This document shows, in pieces, positions 24,522 through 47,300 of a stretch of DNA of 64,000 nucleotides. Position numbers and translations under genes: made by a program. Position 1 is the stretch's first letter. The number at the start of each line of letters is the position of its first letter. The stretch spans positions 79,343,624 through 79,407,623 of the forward strand of contig NC_084478.1 of NCBI RefSeq assembly GCF_027409185.1, in the 5' to 3' direction. The notes below the pieces were generated by a model. That model searched no databases. It had not been told where the DNA came from and worked only from the letters and a program-made list of their open reading frames with translations. This stretch comes from Cynocephalus volans. Lineage: Eukaryota; Chordata; Mammalia; Dermoptera; Cynocephalidae.

Positions 24522-26859
24522 AGTCCCCACGAGGCCCGGAGCGAGGCCAGAGGCTTGAGCCTGGAGACCAAAGAGAGACCCAAATACCAGTCTCTGCACA
24601 AATCCAAACTCGTATTCTTGGGAAAGCAGACGGCGCGGGCCTGGGTTGGGCTCTAGGTATAGGAAAGTGTGACTGGTATGGAATCGGGTCGGGGGGGGGG
24701 GGTTCTTTGGGGAATCGAGTTCCTCCTCGTTGGGAAAGTTTGGAGTGTGTGAAAGTAGGGGGCGGGGGGAGGGTGTCATAGAGACTCTGAGGGGAGAAAG
24801 GACATCCAGGGCAAAGGTTGGCCTACTATATCTCCCTCACAGTGGGGAAGACATCAGTCATCGCCGGCTTCATGTATAACAGCTTTGAGTGCGCCTGCCA
24901 GGTGAGCCCACCACCAGGGAGTCACAGGGCACATATTTGCCCCTTTCCTTGACTGACTCACTGGAGGATTCTTCAACTCAAAGTTATCTATTTGTAAGCA
25001 CTGGGAAGCAGAGCCAGGACAGCCTCCTCAAAGGCCATGCTGCACTTCCTGTTCTAAGACTGACTGGTATTTGGGGAGAGGGGAGATTCAGAGTGTCTCT
25101 CTTTTGCAGGCAACCATTGGAATTGACTAAGACCATGTACTTGAAGAAGTGAGTGTTAACTCTCATACTACTAACCCTATACCTCAACCCTTAGGCCTAT
25201 TCATCACAGTAGGGTAGTACCACCCCACATTGATCTGTGAATAAAGAAGGGGAAGAAAAAAACTGAAACCTCCCCAAATTACCAAGCCCTGTGATGTTTC
25301 TTGTTCTCTCTGCCCTCATCTAATCTCCAACTGCAACATAAAGTTTGAGACCTCGAATCCTTAAATCTGTTCTATAGTGTCTTCTTTAACCAAAATGGCA
25401 TATTGAGATTGGTTGGACCTGTCCTAGGACTGTAGGCCACTTGGTTTGAGAGCAGAGCAGCCACTTTTCAGGAATCCAGCTCCCTGACTCTTTTTATTCT
25501 GCCTTTATTATGTTCTAGCTTTTAAAAGGCTAGTTTCTTTTCTACCTGTCCCCATCTTCTTCCCAAAAATTTGTTTTATGCAGGTTCAGCAGCAGTTATG
25601 GGACACAGCAGGCCAGGGGCATTTTCACAGTCTAATTCGTAGCCACATGCGTGACTCAACTATTGCTGTGGTTGTCTATGACATCACAAGTTGGTGTTAT
25701 GTGATCTTTTATTTGAAAAAAAAGGAATTATGAGGGAAGTGACAGGGAGGTTGGTAAGACAAGCAGAGAGGAAAGACAGGTACACTACTCTTTCCAAACT
25801 TTTACTAAAAGTTTCAACTCTCTGCAACCTATTCTCTTGCATACATCAATTCTTTCAAGGAGACAGACAAGTGAGTAGAAGATGCATGGGCAGAAAGAGG
25901 TGACAATGTTGTCATCATGTTGGTGGGTAACAAGATTTATCTGAAGAGTGAAAGGTAAGGTATTAACTACAACTTCATCTGGTATACCTAAAGTTCAATC
26001 AGGAATCAAAAAGGTCATGGGTTCAAGGCTTCTAGGGTTACTGGTCCTAGGGAAGCATCATTACACCTCAGAAAGATCTATCCCTGTTCACTAACTCAAG
26101 ATTACCACTGTCTAGTCACTTTCATCATTTCTCATTTGTCCAGACAAGTCTCTGCAGAAGAGGGCAAAGAAAAATCCAGAGACCTAACATGTTTATTGAC
26201 ACCAGCGCCCAAACCGGTTACAATGTGAAAAATGTAATACCCATTTTTCTTTATATTTCCATTGCACTCTGTTTCTAGCTACGAACCACTGCTTACTGTT
26301 TTGGATAACCGTGGCTTGTCCTATTGTGGGGTGGGGGCAAGGTTCCACTTCCCATCATATAGCCCAAAGGCCCAGAATCATCTCAGCCTCTGAGCTTGAC
26401 CTTTTTCCTTTTGTTCACCATTCATACACATGCGTGCGCGCGCACACACACACACAGCTATTCTGGCATGTGGCTTCTGCCCTTCCTTCCAGAAGTATTT
26501 CACCTCTGCTGAGGGAAGAGGGGAGTGTTCTTTCTCCCAGCTTTGCTGGGGTAGGGAGTATATAAGCAGAGAGGGTTCCTTTGCTGAGTTGATGGCCAGG
26601 CCAATTTTTTCTGCCTGAGTGGTACTTAAGGGAAAATGGGACTAACTTTAGCCCAAAATATCTCCTTGATTTGCCTTTAGGTGAAGGGGACCATAAGATT
26701 AGAATTCCTCTTCTGTGTCTCCTAGAAACTGCCTCTAGGAGTTGAGGTTTCACTCCAGTCACCTCACCCTATTACTTTCCTTATTACACACTTTCAGTGG
26801 TTGATATCCAACCGGAGCCCTTCAAGGAGTCAGGCATCAAAAACCATTATTCCTGTTGA
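24495..26859 (+). pseudogene. RAB41: RAB41 (Rab6-like small GTPase), decayed
   Basis: Position between ARR3 and PDZD11 and residue match to Rab6/Rab41 identify it. Exons: 24510-24629 (40 codons, ending SLHKSKLVFLGKQ), 24843-24901, 25110-25148, 25584-25689, about 25843-25954, 26144-26232, about 26458-26523 and 26798-26859. Lesions seen: the exon 1 donor is AC, not GT. About 4 nt are lost at the start of the P-loop (GEQSVGKT). About 8 nt are missing after ATVGID (reads GAC-TAA). WDTAGQE reads WDTAGQG. The acceptor before INSF has lost AG. The W codon after FKETDK is TGA (25,872-25,874). NKID reads NKIY. About 4 nt are missing in LNVMF. The C-terminus still ends YSC-stop. A 15-bp in-frame duplication gives two ATGs (24,495 and 24,510). 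Rab6-type proteins act in Golgi traffic. This copy cannot make one. Confidence 0.9.
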
Positions 26860-28999
26860 TAGCTTAAGCTGTCTCTTTGCCTAATTTGATGGATTTATTG
26901 CATTTGGGCTTTCCATACCACTCCTTCTCCCCCAACCCCTGGATTTATGATTTAAACACTTGGCCACTTATTAACTCTCTTCCAATTCTCAGGCTGAGTA
27001 GTAAAATGGAACCCCTGAAAGTGCTGTCATTTTTTCTTGACTGCATTTCACAGCTATTGGGTGGAAACTTCTTGCAGCACCTGGAAATTCCACCTTATCT
27101 TCTCTAATGGCTGAAAGACATCTATAGAGGATGCAGTTCTACAGCACCTGGGACACAAAGGCCAATGCAATTCATTCTCCAGTTTTCTTATCTACATCCT
27201 CAATAAATGACTGGTCCTTTAGCTTTGCCCTGTTATTGCTTGCACCTTCTCCACACTATCTCCATGATGCAATTACTTCATGCTGGTGCCCAAAAATAGA
27301 ACCATTCCAAGTACCTCAAAGTGAGAACCACTTTAGGGCAGGATGGTTTTTGCCTCTTAGGCCCATGGCACCTGGCTGGGACATTTCAGCATGTTTACCA
27401 CACTTCTTAGATAAGTTGTTTTAAAATCTGTTAACCATAGGGAGAGTCTCAGACCTCAACATTCAGTAGACTGAATGTGCCCTTGTGGAAGTATCTAAGC
27501 CTCTACTTTCTTTCTCAGATAGCCATTGGAGAGCGGCAGAGCAAACAGGAGCATAGAATAGGAGGGGATTTCCCAGAAAGCATAGAGACAGGTAATTAAT
27601 TCTACCTCCATCTCTGCTCACAAGAGATGTTGCCACCTAACAATGGCACTGACCCTCCAGAAAAGGTACCTTAGTAAAGCTCGGATGGCATATACAGGAA
27701 GAGCCCAAAAAGCCAGAGCTTCCTCACAGAGATATATTACTATTACATAGAACAGTGTTTCAACTATTTGACAACGTATTTATTTTATTTAAGAATTCAG
27801 ATTTCCAGGGTCCATCTCATACCAACAAAATCACTCTCCAGGGAAAGGGCCTTAAATATATATTTGAGCTCCCCAGGATTCTTTCAAGGCAAATTTTGGG
27901 CCTTCATCACAGGGGCACTTCACCCCATACCCCACTAGAAAACTTTCAATTCTGAATGGGTATTTTGAACATGTCAATGGAGATGGAATAGGTGTGACCT
28001 GGAATCTCAAACAATAGATTGGGAACTAAAGATCTAAAAACATGGCATGTTATTTGGGGCTGGGGTGAGGAAAAGGAGGAAGTCAGTAGTTAGTACTACT
28101 AAACCCTACAAGTTGGAAATCAGGAACCAATTTCTTACTGCTGCCTTTGAAAAGAAATGCATTTAAGCCCCTTCTTTGGTTTATGTTCCAGATCAAAGAA
28201 TTTGAGAAAGGAAAAGGGAGAATATATTAATACTATTCCCTGTAGAGAAATGTCCAAACTTCTAGGAGAAAGGGCACTGTTTCTTCCAGTACCCCTCACC
28301 CTGTGCCATTCCTTGGTTATACTGTGGCTAAGGTTTCTGGACCTCCCTAATGTTCTGGCCAGACGTAGATAGTTGTGAAGTAGGTAAATTGTTGCTTTGT
28401 TCCTTCTAGTAGCTCCTCTCTTTGGAATAGCTTTTTCTTGCCTCAAAAGCATTTTATATCCGATCAGTACCATTCAAAAGTCACACCAACATATATTCAA
28501 CATTAAGTTTTACTTTTTGGGGGAGAGGATAGGAGGAGGAAGGGGCAAAAACAGGGTCTGGTTGGAGTCTCCAAAGTGTATGAGAGCTCTGGTTAATTAT
28601 AAAGATGGGATGATGAGATGGCCAGGCAAATCAGATGGGAGGTCCCCAAGATACTTTTTCCTACTGATTTCTATAACAAAAATGATATGACATGTGTGAG
28701 TCCTTAGCCCACATTATTCAACATATGTCATCTGCCTTTTCCAGCTGGGTTCTCCACAGGCTAGGTTATACCTAGACATCATCACCCTTCTCCTTTCAGG
28801 GAATGAAGCTCACCTAGAAAACTAGGGAACTAAAAGTGCAGAACAGTTTGGGTAATGCAGTTGCCTAGCTATGTCCCCACCCTCCCCTCTCCACTATGCC
28901 AGAGAGTGGCTGAGAAGTAGAATTTCCCAAGTGGCTTCCTTGGGGCCTAGCCAGCTTGTCCTGGCTGATTCCACATGGAGGACTGTGGGCTGCAATTTT
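26860..28999 (-). other. RAB41/PDZD11 convergent intergenic region and probable PDZD11 3' UTR
   Basis: No coding frame with family similarity lies here. The right part should hold the PDZD11 3' UTR. TTTATT at 27,779-27,784, which is AATAAA on the minus strand, is one possible poly(A) signal. A plus-strand AATAAA at 27,203 could have served RAB41. Neither can be proved from sequence. Confidence 0.45.
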
Positions 29000-30783
29000 C
29001 TAGTGCACAGTCCTCTCTTTTTGGCGATGATAATCTGGAGGAAAGAAGAAAGAAAAGGAGGAACAGAGCAGGTTATTTTCAGGCCTGAGCTCTGAATTCC
29101 CCATCTCCAATTTGTGGGGCCTCTAGTCATCAGTATTTAAAGAGTTCCTACCTAGGACCCTGCCAGGTAAGTTAAAAAGGAGAATGGCACTTACTGTAAG
29201 GAAAGAAGCGGACACGCATGCTGATTTCACGGGCTGTCTTGAGGATCTCAACAGCCTGGAAGGAACACAGAAGCTTGTACAAATGAAGAGATAGGACCCA
29301 GGACAGAATCATGACAGGGGGAAAGGGATTTACCACTGCAACCTTCTGGGTCACTAACAGCTGCTTCCCTCCAGTATATTTCTCCAAGAGAGATGCTTTC
29401 TTATCAAGTTACAGATTAGGCTAATACTGTTCAAACTGTCCTACCTGGGATGGCTTCTTGCATTACCACAGCCCAAGTGCTGTGCTCACCTTACTATGCT
29501 CAATATCTTGGAAATCCACATCATTCACAGCTAGAACTTGGTCCCCTTCCTGAAGTCCTGCTCGATGCGCATCAGAATCAGGAATTACCTGTTGGTAAAG
29601 AGAGAATACATGTGATTGGGATGGGGTAATTTCAGAAGACTGTAAGTGAAATTCAGTGCTATTCAGATGTAAGATGCAATTGTTTTTCGGAGACAATGTA
29701 GGGAGACATGTCTTGCCAAATGTAAGTTTTAAGTGGGAAAGTGGGTGTCCCCGTTATGCCCCTTCAGTAAGTCCATCGAGTCATCCTTCTCTCAGCCCTT
29801 GGGACATCAGGTTTCTGCAATCTGATGACTTCACAAAGGCAAGTAGCTATCCATATTGCCTACCCGGCATGCACACCTTGGAGATGAAGATGCCTAGCTG
29901 GGAGGCCTTTCCTCCTCGGATGTTAAATCCCAACTGTAAGAGAAGAGTACAGAATGAGGGCTCAATATAGACCACAAACACAAGAACATCTAGTAGCATC
30001 ACTGTACAATCGCTTGGCTTTTGTATCCCTCAGAGGGAGGACAGAAGTTGTGGAAATGTTATCTCAGCTTTTCTGCCCACAACAAAAAAAAGTTTCCTTA
30101 CCTCCCCATCTGCTTCCTAATCTATCCCCCTCAACCATGGCCAACTTCTGGTATGGACAAATCTAGCCTGGAATAAGAGGCTCCATAAGCTCACCTGAGC
30201 TCCAGGAGGCTTCTTCAATGTGACGATTCGGGGCAGAAACTGAGTCAACTCGTTGTTGTAGTCTGGGTGGTACACTCTCTGCAAGACACAGCAATCCTAG
30301 AAATCTTACTACCAGTCTCATAATTCGTACCTACATTCATCTGGAACACTAACACATCACCCTGAAGTCAGGAAAAGGTAAAGTCATGAGTAGATGGATA
30401 GTACTGGGACATGCTAGCACTCCAGTAGCTCTCCACTTCTTCACCTCTTGCCACAATCGAAACAAGGGTTCTGAATTTCCAGAATTCACTGGTATGAATG
30501 GACCCCGGCAGGACTCTTTCATAAGAAGTTCCCAGTGAGCCCCATTGCTCAGAATCCAGCTTCTGGGTCCTCTGGCTACAACAAGGGCTAAGATTTTACT
30601 CTCCGTTTAGTTTTCTAACCCTGCAATCCTACCTTTCTTGTATCATCTCATGCCCAGAGGAAAAATTCTCTACTCAGGAATACAGATTGTTCCCACCTCA
30701 TGAGGAGGAATCCATGCTGGGGGATTCTCATAGGCAGGCAGGAAAACCACCGGGTAATCATCATAAGGAATCCGGCTATCCAT
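29000..30783 (-). CDS. PDZD11: PDZ domain-containing protein 11, complete
   Basis: This is a small single-PDZ adaptor (also called PISP/AIPP1) that binds C-terminal tails of plasma-membrane Ca-ATPases and ATP7A and works with PLEKHA7 at cell junctions. Coding exons in transcript order: 30783-30697, 30278-30195, 29933-29877, 29588-29490, 29255-29195 and 29034-29000. All have correct splice sites and phases. They total 423 nt, giving 140 aa, the usual length. It begins MDSRIPYDDYPVVFLPAYEN. The PDZ carboxylate loop LGFNIRGG is at residues 58-65, followed by IPDSDAHRAGLQEGDQVLAVN. The end is YHRQKERTVH. The coding exon starts within an exon of 30697-30796. Only conservative changes from human are seen (for example IV for IT after LPR). 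It shares a divergent promoter with KIF4A. Confidence 0.97.
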
Positions 30784-31318
30784 CTTCGGCAAGGCCCTGG
30801 AATGGAAGGGTGAATCAAAGCAGACAAAAGTGGTTCAAAAGGGACAGCACCCAGCAAGTTTCAGAAAGCAGCTCCAACCCATTCCAAGGCTGTCAGTATA
30901 TGACCCCAGCCCACATCTAAGTGTTAAGATTGGAGGAGAAAAGGAAGAAAAACGAGGGAAGAAAATTATTAACTTTTCTAAACATTTTCTGGATGCCAAG
31001 CAGCCTGCTAGGTACTCTAGAGAGATGATCTCATTTCTCATAGCAATCCTGAAAAATAAATTTTACCGTCTTCATCCTAGAGAAGAGGAAATCAGGGTCG
31101 CGTCAAAAAAGATCTACTTTCCAAGCCCAAGAGAGTGCTGACTCCAACTATCCACAGGGACTCCGGGCAAGGAAGCACCCCACATTCCCTAGATGTAATT
31201 AATAATGGTGGGGTCCCCGGATCGACCCTTACTTCACCACCAGCCATCTTCCAGATCCCCGCCCGCATCCTGCCTAAGTCTAGCGCTCACGACCGCATAA
31301 ACAGGGCACCACCTCACC

Positions 31319-31610
31319 GAGAGGAAGGCCTCAGGAACCTTAAGGTCCGGTCACCGCCAGTTCGGTCTGGGAACCGGAAGCGGACGCTTGGCTGGGTCGG
31401 AAAGGGGCGGTGCCCGGGTGAGGCGAGCCCACCCGTCCCTCCCCAAAGTGTCGTCCTGCGCGCGCCGACGTGCATGCTCCGCCCACAGGCTGTCTGCGCT
31501 CTGATTGGCTGGCGCCTCTGGGAGTGATTTGAAACTTGGCGGTGAAAGCTCCGGTTGGGACAGGGCGGTGGGAGACCGGGGAAGACCGGGGAAGGGACGT
31601 TTAACTTGGT
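31319..31610. promoter_or_regulatory. CpG-rich divergent promoter of PDZD11 and KIF4A
   Basis: GC- and CpG-rich sequence holds GC boxes (GGGGCGG near 31,406 and CCGCCC near 31,481), an inverted CCAAT box (ATTGG, 31,504-31,508) and TTTGAA (31,528-31,533) followed by TTGGCGG. No TATA box is present. The CCAAT plus CHR (TTTGAA) pair about 20 bp apart is typical of genes switched on in G2/M through DREAM/MMB and NF-Y, which fits KIF4A. A candidate PDZD11 exon 1 donor on the minus strand (TCG|GTGAGG) lies at 31,317. Confidence 0.8.
31540..31608 (+). other. KIF4A: Candidate KIF4A non-coding exon 1
   Basis: Sequence just downstream of the CCAAT/CHR pair ends in a good donor (ACTTG|GTGAGT at 31,609). 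The next acceptor is either at 31,713 (TTTCAG) or 31,945 (CGCAG), both upstream of the start codon at 31,967. The 5' limit is uncertain. Confidence 0.55.
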
Positions 31611-31876
31611 GAGTTAAAGCGGCACACCTTGGCTCAGAATTTGCCTTTACCGGAACCTTGGCGCTTTGGTTCTTTGTTGCCGTCTCCGTTAGAGTTTTTT
31701 CTTTTCATTTCAGACGCCACTTCACTCTCGTCAGTGTCGGGCAGTCCAGTCGTGGCCAAGACTAAAGGAAAGTGAATCTCCTGAGGCAGCGATCCCCCTG
31801 AGAGGGGAGGCTGCTACTTCTCTGGCTGAGTTCCGTAATCCAGCCCACCCTACCCTCTGAGGAGGGCCGGAGCTGA

Positions 31877-41985
<10,109 letters not shown>

Positions 41986-42198
41986 TTTTTTTTTTTTTTT
42001 TTTTTGTTTATTTATTTATTTATTTTTTTAATTTTATTTTGTCAATATACATTGTGGCTGATTATTGCTCCCCATCACCAAAACCTCCCTCCCTTCTCCC
42101 TCCCCCCTCCCCCCCAACAATGTCCTTTCTGTTTGCTTGTCGTATCAACTTCAAGTAATTGTGGTTGTTATATCTTCCTCCCCCCCACCCCCGGTTTC

Positions 42199-42268
<70 letters not shown>
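42199..42268. repeat. GT microsatellite inside the L1 3' UTR
   Basis: About 35 GT units. The other young L1 fragment (829-856) has a shorter CA run at the same 3' UTR place, so the subfamily carries this microsatellite seed. Confidence 0.95.
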
Positions 42269-42271
<3 letters not shown>

Positions 42272-42285
42272 TTATATATTAATTT

Positions 42286-45200
42286 TTAGCTCCCACCAAT
42301 AAGTGAGAACATATGGTATTTCTCTTTCTGTGCCTGACTTGTTTCACTTAATATAATTCTCTCAAGGTCCATCCATGTTGTTGCAAATGGCAGTATTTCA
42401 TTCGTTTTTATAGCTGAGTAGTATTCCATTGTGTAGATGTACCACATTTTCCGTATCCACTCATCTGATGATGGGCATTTGGGCTGGTTCCAACTCTTGG
42501 CTATTGTAAAGAGTGCTGCGATAAACATTGGGGAACAGGTATACCTTCGACTTGATGATTTCCATTCCTCTGGGTATATTCCCAGCAGTGGGATAGCTGG
42601 GTCGTATGGTAGATCTATCTGCAATTGCTTGAGGAACCTCCATACCATTTTCCATAGAGGCTGCACCATTTTGCAGTCCCACCAACAATGTATGAGAGTT
42701 CCTTTTTCTCCGCAACCTCGCCAGCATTTATCGTTCAGAGTCTTTTGGATTTTAGCCATCCTAACTGGGGTTAGATGGTATCTCAATGTGGTTTTGATTT
42801 GCATTTCCCGGATGCTGAGTGATGTTGAGCATTTTTTCATATGTCTGTTGGCTATTTGTATATCTTCCTTAGAGAAATGCCTACTTAGCTCTTTTGCCCA
42901 TTTTTTAATTGGGTAGCTTGTTTTCTTCTTGTAAAGTTGTTTGAGTTCCTTATATATTCTGGATATTAATCCTTTATCAGATGTATATTTTGCAAATATT
43001 TTCTCCCACTCTGTTGGTTGTCTTTTAACTCTTTTAATTGTTTCTTTTGCTGTGCAGAAGCTTTTTAGTTTGATATAATCCCATTTGTTTATTTTTCCTT
43101 TGGTTGCCCGTGCTTTTGGGGTCGTATTCATGAAGTCTGTGCCCAGTCCTATTTCCTGAAGTGTTTCTCCTATGTTTTCTTTAAGAAGTTTTATTGTTTC
43201 AAGGTGTATATTTAAATCCGTAATCCATTTTGAGTTGATTTTAGTATACGGTGAGAGGTATGGATCTAGTTTCATTCTCCTGCATATGGATATCCAGTTA
43301 TCCCAGCACCATTTGCTGAAGAGGCAGTCCCTTCGCCAGTGAATAGGCTTGGTGCCTTTGTCAAAGATCAGATGAAAGTAAGTGTGTGGGTTGATTTCCG
43401 GATTCTCTATTCTATTCCATTGGTCAGTGTGTCTGTTTTTATGCCAGTACCATACTGTTTTGGTTATTATAGCTTTGTAGTATAGCTTAAAGTCAGGTAG
43501 TGTTATGCCTCCAGCTTTATTTTTTTTGCTCAGCATTGCTTTGGCTATGCGTGGTCTTTTATTGTTCCATATAAATGTCTGGATAGTTTTTTCCATTTCT
43601 GAGAAAAATGTCTTTGGAATTTTGATGGGGATTGCATTGAATTTGTATATCACTTTGGGTAGTATGGACATTTTCACTATGTTGATTCTTCCAATCCAAG
43701 AGCATGGGATATCTTTCCATCTTCTTATATCCTCTCTAATTTCTCTCAGCAGTGGTTTGTAGTTCTCATTATAGAGATTTTTCACATCCTTGGTTAACTC
43801 AATTCCTAAGTATTTTATTTTTTTGGTGGCTATTGTAAATGGGCAGGCTTTCTTGATTTCTCGTTCTGCATGTTCACTATTGGAGAAAAGAAATGCTACT
43901 GATTTTTGTGTGTTGATTTTGTATCCTGCTACTGTGCTGAAATCATTTATCAATTCCAAGAGTTTTTTTGTAGAGGTTTTAGGCTGTTCGATATATAGGA
44001 TCATGTCATCTGCAAACAGGGACAGTTTGACTTCATCTTTTCCAATCTGGATGCCCTTTATTTCCTTCTCTTCTCTGATTGCTCTGGCTAGTACTTCCAA
44101 CACTATGTTGAATAGGAGTGGTGAGAGTGGGCATCCTTGTCTAGTTCCTGTTCTTAAAGGAAAAGCTTTCAGCTTTTCCCCATTCAGGATGATATTGGCA
44201 GTGGGTTTGGCATATATGGCTTTCATTATGTTGAGATACTTTCCCTCTATATCTAACTTATAGAGGGTCTTTGTCATGAATGAGTGCTGAACTTTATCAA
44301 ATGCTTTTTCAGCATCTATAGAGATGATCATATGGTCCTTGTGTTTGACTTTATTAATATGGTGTATCACATTTATTGATTTGCGTATGTTGAACCAACC
44401 TTGCATCCCTGGGATGAATCCCACTTGATCATGATGAATAATTTTTCGTATGTGTTGCTGTATTCTGTTTGCTAGTATTTTAGTGAGGATTTTTGCATCT
44501 ATATTCATCAAGGATATCGGCCTGTAGTTTTCTTTTTTGGTTATATCTTTACCTGCTTTTGGTATCAGGATGATGTTTGCTTCATAGAATGAGTTTGGGA
44601 GATTTGCGTCTGTTTCAATCTTTTGGAATAGTTTGTAAAGAATCGGTGTCAATTCCTCTTTGAATGTTTGGTAAAATTCTGCTGTGAATCCATCTGGTCC
44701 TGGGCTTTTCTTTGTTGGGAGCCTTCTGATAACAGCTTCAATCTCCTTTATTGTTATTGGTCTTTTCAAATTTTCTGCGTCTTATTGGTTCAGTTTTGGG
44801 AGCTTGTGTGTGTCCAGAAATTTATCCATTTCCTCCAGATTTTCAAATTTGTTGGCATATAGTTGTATATAGTAGTCTCGAATGATTCCTTGTATTTCAG
44901 ATGAATCAGTTGTAATATCGCCTTTTTCATTTCTAATATTTGTTATTTGAGTCTTCTCTCTTCTTTTTTTTGTTAGCCATGCTAATGGCTTTTCAATTTT
45001 ATTTATCTTTTCAAAAAACCAACTTTTTGATTCGTTGATCTTTTGAATTGTTTTTTGGTTTTCAATTTCATTCAGTTCTGCTCTGATCTTAGTGATTTCT
45101 TTCCGTCTGCTAACTTTAGGTTTGGATTGTTCTTGTTTTTCTAGTTCTTTAAGGTGAAGTGTTACGTTGTTCACTTGCCATCTTTCTATTCTTCTGAAGT

Positions 45201-46114
45201 GAGCGTTTAATGCAATAAATTTTCCCCTCAATACTGCTTTTGCAGTATCCCACAGGTTTTGGTATGATGTATCATTGTTTTCATTAGTTTCAATAAATTT
45301 TTTGATTCCCTGCTTGATTTCTTCTTGGACCCATGTGTCATTAATTAGAATGCTGTTTAATTTCCATGTCTTTGTATAGTTTCCAGAGTTTCGTTTGGTA
45401 TTAATTTCTAGTTTTAATCCATTGTGGTCTGAGAAGATACATGGGATAATTCCAATTTTTTTGAATTTATTGAGACTTGATTTGTGACCTAATATGTGAT
45501 CTATCCTGGAGAATGATCCATGTGCTGATGAGAAGAATGAATATTCTGAGGTTGTTGGGTGGAATGTTCTGTAGATATCTGCCAATTCCAATTGGTCTAG
45601 AGTCTTGTTTAGATCTTGTGTTTCTCTACTGGTTCTTTGCCTAGATGATCTGTCTAATATTGACAGTGGGGTGTTCAGGTCCCCTGCTATTATGGTATTA
45701 GTGTGTATTTCCTTCTTTAGGTCTAATAGAGTTTGTTTTATAAATCTGGCTGCTCCAACATTGGGTGCGTACATATTTATGATTGTTATGTCTTCTTGAT
45801 GGATCAGTCCTTTTATCATTAAGTAGTGTCCCTCATTGTCTCTTTTTATGGTTTTTAGTTTAAAGTCTATTTTGTCAGATATAAGAATAGCTACTCCAGC
45901 TCGTTTTTTCTTTTCTGTTTGCATGGTAAATCTTTATCCATCCTTTCACTTTTAGTCTGTGTGAATCTTTATGGGTGAGGTGGGTCTCTTGTAGGCAGCA
46001 TATAGTTGGGTCCTGCTTTTTGATCCAGTCAGCCAGTCTGTGTCTTTTAATTGGGGAATTTAAGCCTTTTACATTAAGAGTTGTTATTGAAAGGTGTTGA
46101 TTTATTCCTAGCAT
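42286..46114 (-). pseudogene. L1 ORF2 (endonuclease-reverse transcriptase), two lesions
   Basis: About 1,276 codons, the normal ORF2p length, starting MLGINQHLSITTLNVKGLNS. The endonuclease carries QETHL, the RIDHILG motif and [10 protein letters not shown]. The RT catalytic box is [10 protein letters not shown], and the C-terminal Cys/His motif is present. Lesions: a frameshift in an A-run near 45,905 (the first 75 or so codons are in another frame from the rest), and an in-frame TAA near 44,779 between the endonuclease and the RT region. Otherwise the 827-codon 3' part is open. It is inactive as it stands. Confidence 0.92.
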
Positions 46115-46301
46115 TTTACTGGTTGTTTGGTTGTCTTAGGTGTCTTTTGTTCCTTGCTTTCTGATTTACTGTTTGGTTTCTGTGTTTGTTGGTTTCTTAG
46201 GTTGTAGATAGTGTTTTTGTTTGATTGTTTTCTCTTCATGAATGCCATTTTTATTATACTAGCGGGTTTAGATTTTTCTTGGGTTTTTATGGCAGTGGTA
46301 G

Positions 46302-47300
46302 TTATTTTTCAGGAACCAAACCCAGTACTCCCTTGAGGATTTCTTGTAAGGGTGGTCGTGTGGTAGTGAACTCCCGCAGTTTTTGTTTGTCTGAGAAATA
46401 TACTATTTGCCCTTCACTTTGGAAGGATAGCCTTGCAGGGTAGAGTATTCTTGGCTGGCAATCTTTGTCTTTTAGTATTTTGAAAATATCATCCCATTCC
46501 TTTCTAGCTTTTAGGGTTTATGATGAAAAGTCTGATGTTAACCTGATTGGGGCTCCCTTATAGGTGATTTGACGCTTCTCTCTTGCAGCTTTTAAGATTC
46601 TCTCTTTGTTTCTGAGTTTTGCCAATTTGACTATGACATGTCTTGGAGAAGGTCTTTTTGGGTTGAATGCATTTGGTGATCGTTGAGCTTCCTGGATGTG
46701 AAGATCTGTGATTTTTCCTATACCTGGGAAGTTTTCTGCCACTATTTTGTTGAATATGTTTTCTATGGAATCTCCATTCTCCTCCCCTTCTGGAATACCC
46801 ATGACTCGGATATTTGATCGCTTAAGGTTGTCTGATATCTCTCTCAGATTTTCTTCAATGTCCTTGATTCTTTTTACTTTCTTTTTGTCTGCTTGTGTTA
46901 TTTCAAACAGCCCATCTTCAAGTTCAGAGGTTCTCTCTTCAACTTCTGCAAGCCTGCTGGTTAAACTCTCCATTGTGTTTTTTATTTCGCTGAATAACTT
47001 CTTCAGTTCAGCAAGTTCTGCTACATTTTTTTTCAGGACATTGATTTCCTTGTACATTTCCTCTTTCAGATCCTGTATGCTTTTCCTCATTTCATCATGA
47101 TGTCTAGCTGAGTTTTCTTGTATCTCATTCAGTTTCCTTAGAATTATCACTCGAAATTCCTTGTCAGTTATTTCAAGGGCTTCTTGTTCTATAGGATCTA
47201 GAGTTTGAGATTTATTAACTTTTGGTGGTGTACTTTCTTGATTTTTTGTATTTCTGGTATCTTTTTTTTGGTGTTTATTCATTGTGGCAGGGGGTTTCAC
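46302..47300 (-). pseudogene. L1 ORF1 (RNA-binding chaperone), one nonsense codon
   Basis: The frame opens MKPPATMNKHQKKDT and has a leucine-rich coiled coil (about residues 50-150) and the RRM-like part with NLKRSNIRVMGIPEG. A TAA at 46,518-46,520 truncates it at residue 260. The same frame then continues without stop to 46,302, giving a normal length of about 332 residues. Confidence 0.9.

Noticed and set aside
24251-24781. Plus and minus frames of 100-176 codons near RAB41 exon 1
   Set aside because: GC-rich sequence with overlapping frames on both strands. Only the 40-codon RAB41 exon has family support.
42437-44263. Plus-strand frames of 130-160 codons
   Set aside because: They are antisense shadows of the L1 ORF2 on the minus strand.
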